From: an uncultured Oscillospiraceae bacterium
Lineage (GTDB): Bacteria > Bacillota > Clostridia > Oscillospirales > Oscillospiraceae
Reading direction: 5' to 3'
Assembly: GCA_934511545.1 (NCBI GenBank)
Contig: CAKSWM010000073.1
Location: 1 to 6,935 of the forward strand
Length of the DNA: 6,935 nt
Part shown: positions 1 through 4,965 of the stretch, piece after piece
Position numbering within the stretch: position 1 is the stretch's first letter
Layout of the letters: each line of letters starts with the position of its first letter
Position numbers and translations under genes: made by a program
The notes under the pieces: generated by a model
Seen by the model: only the letters and a program-made list of their open reading frames with translations
Databases searched by the model: none
What the model was told of the DNA's origin: nothing

Positions 1-2
1 AA

Positions 3-368
3 AATTCCTTTATGGAGTTCATGGAAGAGTTCATAACGCGGGAAGAAAACCGCTGCTATATCTGGGAGGAAGAGGGCGAATGGCTCAGCGCCCTGCGCGT
101 TGAACGCCTTGAAGGGTACTGGTTTCTTGAGGCACTTGAAACTCGGCCGGACAGAAGAAAGCGCGGATATGCCGAAAGGCTGATGATCGCGGTAGTGCAG
201 CGCCTTCGCGGATACGGCCGCGTTATCATCCGAGATTCAGTTTCAAAAAACAATGTGGCTTCGATAGCCCTGCACAGAAAATGCGGTTTTTTCATAGAGA
301 CGGAAAATGGCGCGGACTATCCGGGCGGCGAGCCGGATGCGGGCTGCTATGGTATGGCGTATTTCTAA
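3..368 (+). CDS. GNAT-family N-acetyltransferase, 3' part (5' end outside window)
   Basis: C-terminal portion of a Gcn5-related N-acetyltransferase, which transfers an acetyl group from acetyl-CoA to an amine; the substrate cannot be told. The acetyl-CoA-binding motif A is visible as ETRPDRRKRGYAERLM (R-x-x-G-x-A loop followed by a helix). Motif B is visible as NNVASIALHRKCGF, the usual N-x-x-A-x-x-L-x-x-K-x-G-F pattern. The frame is open to the window edge. The first ATG (12) has no Shine-Dalgarno sequence, and the visible protein (118 residues from that ATG) lacks the first strand and helices of a typical 150-170 residue GNAT. The true start therefore lies upstream of the window. It ends with TAA at 366-368 and converges on the minus-strand SnoaL-like operon. 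The family call is firm; the role is unknown. Confidence 0.85.
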   Translation, partial: NSFMEFMEEFITREENRCYIWEEEGEWLSALRVERLEGYWFLEALETRPDRRKRGYAERLMIAVVQRLRGYGRVIIRDSVSKNNVASIALHRKCGFFIETENGADYPGGEPDAGCYGMAYF

Positions 369-377
369 GAGTAGATC

Positions 378-414
378 AAAAACGGCGCTCCTGTCAAACC
401 GACAGGGGCGCCGT
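378..414 (-). terminator. Intrinsic terminator of the SnoaL-like operon
   Basis: A 14-bp stem (382-395 with 401-414, one G-T wobble) encloses a 5-nt loop. On the minus strand it is followed directly by a T5 run (A5 at 378-382 on the plus strand). It sits 17 nt past the stop codon of the last minus-strand gene. Plus-strand reading has no T tract after the stem, so it serves the minus strand best, although the hairpin could also slow transcription from the convergent GNAT gene. Confidence 0.85.
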
Positions 415-431
415 CTGCTGTTATGCGCTGT

Positions 432-1172
432 TTACAGATCCGCACCCTCGGGAGGTGTGCCGACCATGGGATAGGAGTTGTCGTAGGTGTAATACGGTTG
501 GGGGGTCTGCGGCCAGTACAGGCGCGGGATCCTCTGGTCATAGGGACGGTAGAAGGTCGTCGGGCCGTCGGCATATTCGACCCACTTGTCGCCGGGCTTC
601 GGCCAGCCCTTGAAGTCGGGCTTGAACCAGTCGGGCTCTCCGGCCGTCCAGCTCTTGCGGTAGTCGGAGACAAAGGTCGTGAATACCTGAAGATTGCGTA
701 TGCGCCATTTGCCGTCCTCGCAGATGAACTCGGCGGCGATCTGGTTTGCGTTCCAGCTTGCCTTGGGGCCATCGTCCGTGGGATAAGCTTCCCAGCCGAA
801 AGAGCTCCAGAGACCCTTTGCCGTTTCGCCGTCTCCCGCGACAACGATGCAGGGCGTCAGGCTGTTCATCTCGATGTGAGCGCCGGGGATCTCCTCGCCC
901 ATGTAATAATGGTCGCGGAGCAGCCTTTTGATGTTTTCCTTGCTCTTATAAACGCCGAATTTGAAGATCTCAAAGGAAATCTCAACGCTGTCGGCAAATT
1001 CCTCGACGCAGGCGTCGGCGTCCTTGCCCTGGAAGGCGAAGAGGAAACGGTTGAGTGTGTTCTGCACCTGCATGCAGGCGTCGGCACGCTTGAGCTCCAG
1101 CTCGAGCTTTTTGCGTCCCTCGACTATTTTGGTCTCAAGCTCCATTATTCTGGCTTCGAGTATATCGTTCAT
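432..1172 (-). CDS. SnoaL/NTF2-like domain protein, third gene of paralogous trio
   Basis: A 246-residue protein. Residues 1-35 are a charged, probably coiled-coil helix (MELETKIVEGRKK-like heptads). A SnoaL/NTF2-like alpha+beta barrel follows at about 36-180, then a C-terminal tail at about 185-246. The barrel carries the trio's shared core T106-P107-C-I-V-V-A-G-D-G-E-T-A-K-G and an E-D-G-K-W-R-I strand (152-158). The tail has the shared W-P-x-x-P-x-x-Y-x-T-Y-[DE]-x-x-x-P-x-V-G pattern. SnoaL-like proteins are often dehydratases, cyclases or isomerases acting in a pocket inside the barrel; no substrate can be named here. Unlike its two neighbours it has Met102 where they have His, so its chemistry may differ or be lost. 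The start is supported by AGGAGG at 1181-1186, 8 nt from ATG. It lies 18 nt after the second paralogue, in one operon. No signal peptide is seen, so it is probably cytoplasmic. Confidence 0.85.
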   Translation of the reverse strand: MNDILEARIMELETKIVEGRKKLELELKRADACMQVQNTLNRFLFAFQGKDADACVEEFADSVEISFEIFKFGVYKSKENIKRLLRDHYYMGEEIPGAHIEMNSLTPCIVVAGDGETAKGLWSSFGWEAYPTDDGPKASWNANQIAAEFICEDGKWRIRNLQVFTTFVSDYRKSWTAGEPDWFKPDFKGWPKPGDKWVEYADGPTTFYRPYDQRIPRLYWPQTPQPYYTYDNSYPMVGTPPEGADL

Positions 1173-1190
1173 AGCTGTATCCTCCTCTCC

Positions 1191-1967
1191 TTATGCTTTC
1201 AGCGCGCCGACGACGGGGTCGGAACCCTCATAGGTGTCGTATGCCTTCGGCGGCTTCGGCCAATAGGACAGCGTGCCCTGCGGGTCATATTCCTTTGTAT
1301 AAGTCGGTTCCGCGCTCGGTCCGCCGGTGAAGGAATCGACAACGCTGCGGTCGCGGACGACGGTGAACCATTCGTCTTTCTTCTCAACATCGGTCCAGGA
1401 ATCATAGAAGCCGATCTGGAAGGTGCGGAAATACTGCATGTGCCAGATCTTCCAGGCACCGTTCTCGTTTATGAACTCAACGGCGAACTTGCCGTATACC
1501 CAGGACGAACGGACCTTGTGTCCGCGCTCTTCCTCGGTCTCCTCGATATCGGCATCCGCGCGGTCGAGGGGAAATGCCTCGTGTCCGGGGCTGAGCCAGA
1601 CGCCCTTTGCAGTTTTTCCGTCGCCCGCGACTTCGATGACGGGGGTGGAGACGGCGTGCTCGTGCAGAACGCCATAGCCCTTTCCGTCGAAGGCGGCGCA
1701 GTATTTCTTATAGAAATCGGATATTTTTGCCTTGCCGGTGTAAACGCCGAAGCCGGCTATTTCAAGAGAAGTGTCGTCTCTGTCGGAGAAATAGCTGAGA
1801 ACGCGGTTATACATCATGTAGCGGGCATAAAAGGTGTACTTGCCCATGAGATTGTTTATGTCTATTATCGCCTGGGCCCGATTGACGCCATGGGTGACTT
1901 CGGCCTCGAGCGAATCGATCATGCTCTCGAGACGGTCGAGCTGTGCATCGTAATAACTGAGCTTCAT
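1191..1967 (-). CDS. SnoaL/NTF2-like domain protein, second gene of paralogous trio
   Basis: A 258-residue protein with the same plan as its neighbours. A heptad-rich N-terminal helix covers about 5-40 (LDRLESMIDSLEAEV). A SnoaL/NTF2-like barrel covers about 35-195 and a proline- and tyrosine-rich tail about 215-258. The core reads H102-E-H104-A-V-S-T-P, then V-I-E-V-A-G-D-G-K-T-A-K-G-V-W. His104 aligns with His112 of the first paralogue and is a candidate catalytic or binding residue. GKYTFY at 42-47 sits at the end of the first barrel helix, where SnoaL-like dehydratases often keep a tyrosine. An acidic stretch, DADIEETEEER (138-148), lies in a loop. The tail ends in Y-D-T-Y-E-G-S-D-P-V-V-G. 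GGAGG at 1977-1981 is 9 nt from the ATG, and only 15 nt separate it from the upstream gene. The family is assigned by pattern; the function is unknown. Confidence 0.86.
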   Translation of the reverse strand: MKLSYYDAQLDRLESMIDSLEAEVTHGVNRAQAIIDINNLMGKYTFYARYMMYNRVLSYFSDRDDTSLEIAGFGVYTGKAKISDFYKKYCAAFDGKGYGVLHEHAVSTPVIEVAGDGKTAKGVWLSPGHEAFPLDRADADIEETEEERGHKVRSSWVYGKFAVEFINENGAWKIWHMQYFRTFQIGFYDSWTDVEKKDEWFTVVRDRSVVDSFTGGPSAEPTYTKEYDPQGTLSYWPKPPKAYDTYEGSDPVVGALKA

Positions 1968-1982
1968 ATTCTGTAACCTCCC

Positions 1983-2777
1983 TTAACCGTCGATTTCATA
2001 GCCTTCAAACGGAGCGCCGACGACGGGCTGAGTGCCCTCGTAGGTCTCGTAAGGCTCGGGCGGCTGCGGCCAGGGCTTCATCTGCTCCCATGCACGGTAT
2101 TCCTGGAAGAACGTGGTGGGTCCGGCGTAGTCTGCCGTGGGCATCCCCTTGTCGGCGGGAGGCGCTTCCTCGCCCTCCTCCGGCTCGGGCGGAGCCATCA
2201 TTTTGGGAGCGCCGTCGGACCATTCGTGATCCCATGCGGAGATAAAGGTGGACATGCCGTGATTGTGCCAGACCTTCCATACGCCCTCTTCCTTGCAGAA
2301 TTCGCAGGCGGGGGTCATCCAGATCCAGAAGCCGCGGTGGCCCTTTTCGTCGGTGCCGCTGCCCTCTGCGCCGTTGGAGATGAAAACGCCCTTGGCGGTC
2401 TCGCAGTCCTCGGCGACTTCTATGATGGGAGTGCAGAGCGGGTGCTCGGCCATGAAGAGGCCCATGCCATCCGTGAAGCTCTCGTCTCTGGCGGATTCCT
2501 CGTTGTCGCCCTGGTGGCCGACGGCATAAAGCTTGTGAACGGCGTCAATACCGTCACACAGACCCATGGGGCCGATCTCGGCGCGGACTGTTGGGGTGTT
2601 CATAGCATAGGACGCCATGCTCCAGAGATGCTTGTTTCCGGCGTGGCGGTATGAATAGCGTGTTGTTGCGTTGAACGCTTCGGTATAGGCCATAACATGC
2701 TCGATCTTTTTATGCAGCGCGGACAGAGTGTCCTCAAGACGCGCTTCAAGCTGATGCAGCCTTTCCTCCTGAGTCAT
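1983..2777 (-). CDS. SnoaL/NTF2-like domain protein, first gene of paralogous trio
   Basis: A 264-residue protein and the promoter-proximal member of the trio. A heptad helix covers about 3-30 (EERLHQLEARLEDTL), followed by a SnoaL/NTF2-like barrel and the shared tail. The core is E111-H112-P-L-C-T116-P117 followed by I-I-E-V-A-E-D-C-E-T-A-K-G. The last barrel strands carry E-G-V-W-K-V-W-H-N-H at 164-173. Between barrel and tail is a Pro/Glu-rich linker (residues 196-209, PPEPEEGEEAPPAD) not seen in the other two. The tail reads W-P-Q-P-P-E-P-Y-E-T-Y-E-G-T-Q-P-V-V-G. I place the start at the ATG at 2777 because GGAGG (2786-2790) lies 8 nt upstream. The longer frame from the TTG at 2837 would run through the promoter, and its extra 20 residues match nothing in the paralogues. 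It is probably cytoplasmic; the substrate is unknown. Confidence 0.85.
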   Translation of the reverse strand: MTQEERLHQLEARLEDTLSALHKKIEHVMAYTEAFNATTRYSYRHAGNKHLWSMASYAMNTPTVRAEIGPMGLCDGIDAVHKLYAVGHQGDNEESARDESFTDGMGLFMAEHPLCTPIIEVAEDCETAKGVFISNGAEGSGTDEKGHRGFWIWMTPACEFCKEEGVWKVWHNHGMSTFISAWDHEWSDGAPKMMAPPEPEEGEEAPPADKGMPTADYAGPTTFFQEYRAWEQMKPWPQPPEPYETYEGTQPVVGAPFEGYEIDG

Positions 2778-2785
2778 AGGGTTTG

Positions 2786-2790
2786 CCTCC
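2786..2790 (-). promoter_or_regulatory. Ribosome binding site fixing the start at 2777
   Basis: GGAGG preceded by an A6 run (minus strand), 8 nt before the ATG at 2777. It selects this start over the in-frame TTG at 2837. Confidence 0.8.
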
Positions 2791-2808
2791 TTTTTTGCAG
2801 ATATGTCA

Positions 2809-2837
2809 ATTTTACCGGAAATACCCTGCTCTGACAA
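2809..2837 (-). promoter_or_regulatory. Promoter of the SnoaL-like operon
   Basis: On the minus strand, TTGTCA (2837-2832; 5/6 of the -35 consensus) is followed by a 17-nt spacer and TAAAAT (2814-2809; 5/6 of the -10 consensus). The expected transcript start is near 2802, giving a leader of about 25 nt before the ATG at 2777. A second TATAAT at 2863-2858 lacks a convincing -35 and is less likely to be the main promoter. Confidence 0.7.
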
Positions 2838-2850
2838 TGCATTTTTGTCA
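2832..2850. promoter_or_regulatory. Dyad over the -35 box, candidate operator
   Basis: TGACAA (2832-2837), a 7-nt spacer, then TTGTCA (2845-2850) form an exact inverted repeat. Its left half is the -35 element of the SnoaL-like operon. Another TGTCA half-site occurs at 2804-2808, between the -10 box and the expected transcript start. This layout suits a dimeric repressor. The regulator is not in the window, so this remains inference. Confidence 0.45.
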
Positions 2851-2900
2851 TAAGTTTATTATAATATCGCATTGCTTTGGCTTTGCAGGTGAAAATTGAG

Positions 2901-2923
2901 CCGTGCGCCGGAGCGGCGAACGG
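2901..2923. repeat. Imperfect GC-rich hairpin between terminator and promoter
   Basis: CCGT-g-CGCC (2901-2909) pairs with GGCG-a-ACGG (2915-2923) around a 5-nt loop, with one mismatch. On the minus strand it is followed after a few bases by an ATTTT run, so it might be a weak second terminator for the beta-helix gene. It could also be chance structure. Confidence 0.35.
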
Positions 2924-2947
2924 TAATGTGAATAGCTTCCTTACTTA

Positions 2948-2983
2948 TAAAAATGCTGCCCCATTATAAGTAATGGGGCAGCA
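2948..2983 (-). terminator. Intrinsic terminator of the beta-helix gene
   Basis: A perfect 13-bp stem (2954-2966 with 2971-2983, TGCTGCCCCATTA and its complement) has a 4-nt loop and, on the minus strand, a T5 run right after it (A5 at 2949-2953). It begins 12 nt past the stop codon of the beta-helix gene, making that gene its own transcription unit. A competing stem overlaps it (2941-2950 with 2965-2974). Confidence 0.9.
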
Positions 2984-2995
2984 AAAGAGAGTTAT

Positions 2996-4789
2996 TTATT
3001 TTGCCTCGAGGACGATCTTTCCGGTGTATTCGCCGGCGTTGACGGCAGTTTCAACGCCGTCAACGGTCATGACAAGAGCCTTGCCCTCGGCAGCCTTAAC
3101 GACAGCGCCCTCGGCGAGAACGAGCTTTGTGATATAGCTTGTGCCGGTGACGGTCCAGACGGACTTGCCGTCAAGCTCGACGATAACGCCGTTGTTGACA
3201 GTGGGAGCGGGGGTCTGAATGACGTTGGAGAGCTCCTCGCAGTTGGAGACGTCGATGCGGGTGACGCCGTCGTGATAGCGCTGGGTGGCGGAGCTGATAA
3301 CGCCGGTGACTTTGGAGCTTATGAGCTTCATCTCCAGATTCTTGGCGCCCTGGAGTTCGTCGGCATTGTCCTCTGCTTCTTCTTCCTCGTCCTCCTTGGG
3401 CTTGCGGGACTCGACCAGGGTGTCGGTCAGGCCGTCGCCCTTGAGGCCGATCTCAAAGTGGGCGATATGGTCGCTGCGGCAGTTGGCCTTGAGGTTGGTG
3501 GAGGAGTTGAGGAAGTCACCGGTGATATCGCAGTCGGTGATATCGACAAAGACGTCCTTTTCGTGGTCGGCAACGGTCACATCGCGGCCCTCTTCGTATA
3601 CGTCAACTTCGCCTCTCGGAGGAGCAAAGAAGGTGGCATGGCCGGGATCGTCGTTGTCCATGAGCTGGAGGATGACGCCGTTTTCGGCCTTGATGTCGGC
3701 ATTATTCAGATGGATGTTGGTGTTTGATCCCTTGACGACGAAGGAGGAGCGGACGGTGTTCATGCTGGAATCCTTGACGGTAAGGTGGCCGTTGTTGTCG
3801 CGGAAGATCATCGCGCCGTAAAGGGTGCCCTTGACGACGGTGCCGTTGACATATTCGGCTCCGCCGCCGTCCTCGGTGTTCATGAGGATGGGATATCCGA
3901 CGGAGAAAACCTTGCAGTTATCATAGCTGATGAAGCTGTCGCCGATGGAGAAAGCGCCGTAGCCGCGGGCGCGGGCGCCGGTGTGCTCGATAACGCTGTC
4001 CTTTATGTACAGGCGGTTGTGAATAACGCCGTCGATGGAGAAAACACCCCAGCCGTTGGAACGGAGATAGCAGTTGTTGTAGCGGACGGTGGCATTGTCG
4101 CACAGCTGAAGAGCACGGTTGGTGCCGCGGAGACCGAGCATCCATGCCGGCTGCATGCGGTCGGTGGCGGGGCTGCAATTGACGATGTGGCAGTTGTTGA
4201 CGGTGACATCGCTCTCGCCGCCGAAGTGAACGGCACAGCGGGTAATGCCGGAGAACATGATGTCGCAGTTGTCCATGACGACCTTGGAATCGCCGATGCA
4301 GGTAATGCCTGCGCCCATGGCCATAAAATCGTTTCCGCCTGCGCCCTCGACGTCCATGCGGATGTTCTTTATGGTGACTTCGCTGTCACCGTCGATGACG
4401 ATGCCGTTGAAGGATTCCTGGGTATCACAGATGGTGACGCCGTCGATGAGATTTCCGGTAACGGTTCCGCCCTGGAGCATTGCGGGGACGCACTCCTCGG
4501 TGACGACCCTGCCGTCCTTTATAACGAGCGCGGCGCGATAATCAACGGGCTTTGCCAGACGGCGGAAGAGGCCGCTGGGCGGCATCTGGTAAAAGTCGGA
4601 TACGGTGAGGACGATATCGCCCTTATAGGTTCCCGGAGCGATGGCAACGCCGGTCCCGTTAATGGACATGGTCAGAGCCTTGCCCTCGGGTGCGGCGACG
4701 GAAGCGCCCTCTGCGATGGTGAGCTCGCGCAGAGAGGTGGTCTCCGCGACGGTCCATACGCCCTCGGTTACGTTTTTGATCATTGACAT
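2996..4789 (-). CDS. Right-handed parallel beta-helix repeat protein with duplicated end modules
   Basis: A 597-residue protein. Residues about 105-520 consist of short strands and turns of pectate-lyase-like beta-helix type, with recurring turn motifs ending in Asn/Asp-Cys (DNC 173-175, NNC 198-200, NNC 238-240, DNC 290-292, TDC 418-420, SNC 515-517). The ends carry one module twice: W12-L61 and W545-L594, 25/50 identical with no gap (WTV, AEGA, EGKAL, G-x-Y-x-G-x-IVL shared). A highly acidic loop (463-479, KPKEDEEEEAEDNADEL) interrupts the late coils. The start is the ATG at 4789, with GGAGG 7 nt upstream. The frame extends to a TTG at 4897, but that stretch contains the promoter, so its hydrophobic peptide is not expected to be made. 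The protein then has no signal peptide, anchor or LPxTG motif and is predicted cytoplasmic, which is odd for this fold. Beta-helix proteins include polysaccharide lyases, hydrolases and non-enzymatic scaffolds; I recognise no catalytic motif and assign no function. Confidence 0.85.
   Translation of the reverse strand: MSMIKNVTEGVWTVAETTSLRELTIAEGASVAAPEGKALTMSINGTGVAIAPGTYKGDIVLTVSDFYQMPPSGLFRRLAKPVDYRAALVIKDGRVVTEECVPAMLQGGTVTGNLIDGVTICDTQESFNGIVIDGDSEVTIKNIRMDVEGAGGNDFMAMGAGITCIGDSKVVMDNCDIMFSGITRCAVHFGGESDVTVNNCHIVNCSPATDRMQPAWMLGLRGTNRALQLCDNATVRYNNCYLRSNGWGVFSIDGVIHNRLYIKDSVIEHTGARARGYGAFSIGDSFISYDNCKVFSVGYPILMNTEDGGGAEYVNGTVVKGTLYGAMIFRDNNGHLTVKDSSMNTVRSSFVVKGSNTNIHLNNADIKAENGVILQLMDNDDPGHATFFAPPRGEVDVYEEGRDVTVADHEKDVFVDITDCDITGDFLNSSTNLKANCRSDHIAHFEIGLKGDGLTDTLVESRKPKEDEEEEAEDNADELQGAKNLEMKLISSKVTGVISSATQRYHDGVTRIDVSNCEELSNVIQTPAPTVNNGVIVELDGKSVWTVTGTSYITKLVLAEGAVVKAAEGKALVMTVDGVETAVNAGEYTGKIVLEAK
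3008..3157 (-). repeat. C-terminal copy of the duplicated 50-residue module
   Basis: Encodes W545-L594 of the beta-helix protein. It aligns without gaps to residues 12-61 encoded at 4607-4756, with 25 of 50 residues identical. The protein ends three residues later. The similarity is mainly at protein level, with short shared DNA runs such as GACGGTCCA at the first codons on the plus strand. Confidence 0.85.
4607..4756 (-). repeat. N-terminal copy of the duplicated 50-residue module
   Basis: Encodes W12-L61, ahead of the beta-helix. Conserved positions with the C-terminal copy include W-T-V, A-E-G-A, E-G-K-A-L-x-M and G-x-Y-x-G-x-I-V-L. The alternating hydrophobic pattern suggests a small beta-rich cap. 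Confidence 0.85.
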
Positions 4790-4796
4790 TTGGGTT

Positions 4797-4801
4797 CCTC
4801 C
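4797..4801 (-). promoter_or_regulatory. Ribosome binding site fixing the start at 4789
   Basis: GGAGG on the minus strand, 7 nt before the ATG at 4789. It is better placed for this ATG than for the second one at 4783, and it rejects the TTG at 4897. Confidence 0.8.
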
Positions 4802-4828
4802 ATTATTGATGATTTGCATACAAAAACT

Positions 4829-4858
4829 ATTATACTCCGCCAAAAACGTTGAACGCAA
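4829..4858 (-). promoter_or_regulatory. Promoter of the beta-helix gene
   Basis: On the minus strand, an exact TATAAT -10 box (4834-4829) has TTGCGT (4858-4853; 3/6 of the consensus) as a weak -35 with an 18-nt spacer. The predicted transcript begins near 4822, leaving a leader of about 33 nt. A weak -35 beside a perfect -10 often goes with activator dependence, but no activator site is identified. Confidence 0.6.
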
Positions 4859-4879
4859 GGAAAAAACCATACTTAAAAT
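4849..4879 (+). promoter_or_regulatory. Possible promoter of the decarboxylase gene
   Basis: TTGAAC (4849-4854; 4/6) and TAAAAT (4874-4879; 5/6) are separated by 19 nt, longer than ideal. Its -35 overlaps the -35 of the divergent beta-helix promoter. The predicted leader is about 80 nt. It is the best candidate I see on this strand, but not strong. Confidence 0.4.
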
Positions 4880-4952
4880 GCATATCGTGATGAGCAAAAG
4901 GAATCAGCGGATGCATAAACCGCGCGCTTTGAGGGATGATAACGAAAAAAAC

Positions 4953-4957
4953 GGAGG
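4953..4957 (+). promoter_or_regulatory. Ribosome binding site fixing the start at 4966
   Basis: GGAGG 8 nt before the ATG at 4966. The in-frame ATG at 4936 has no comparable site. Confidence 0.8.
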
Positions 4958-4965
4958 TGCGGAAG

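Noticed and set aside
423..1976. A 517-residue plus-strand open frame across the second and third SnoaL-like genes
   Set aside because: It lies antisense to two genes with paralogous proteins, good ribosome sites and a terminator. It has no ribosome site of its own at 423 and no recognisable domain. Codon bias of the real genes leaves the opposite strand open.
2226..2654. A 142-residue plus-strand open frame antisense to the first SnoaL-like gene
   Set aside because: It is the mirror of a well-supported coding region, with no start signal and no domain.
432..2777. CRISPR or other DNA-level repeat array suggested by the tandem gene trio
   Set aside because: The similarity is between diverged proteins. 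There are no regularly spaced identical DNA repeats.
2941..2983. Possible mobile-element end or attachment site at the 13-bp inverted repeat
   Set aside because: The repeat is short, has a 4-nt loop and a T tract just after a stop codon, which is a standard intrinsic terminator. There is no transposase or integrase in the window.
3785..4786. A 333-residue plus-strand open frame antisense to the beta-helix gene
   Set aside because: Its composition is dominated by Ala, Val, Asp and Gly, as expected from the complement of repetitive beta-helix codons. It has no ribosome site and no family signature.
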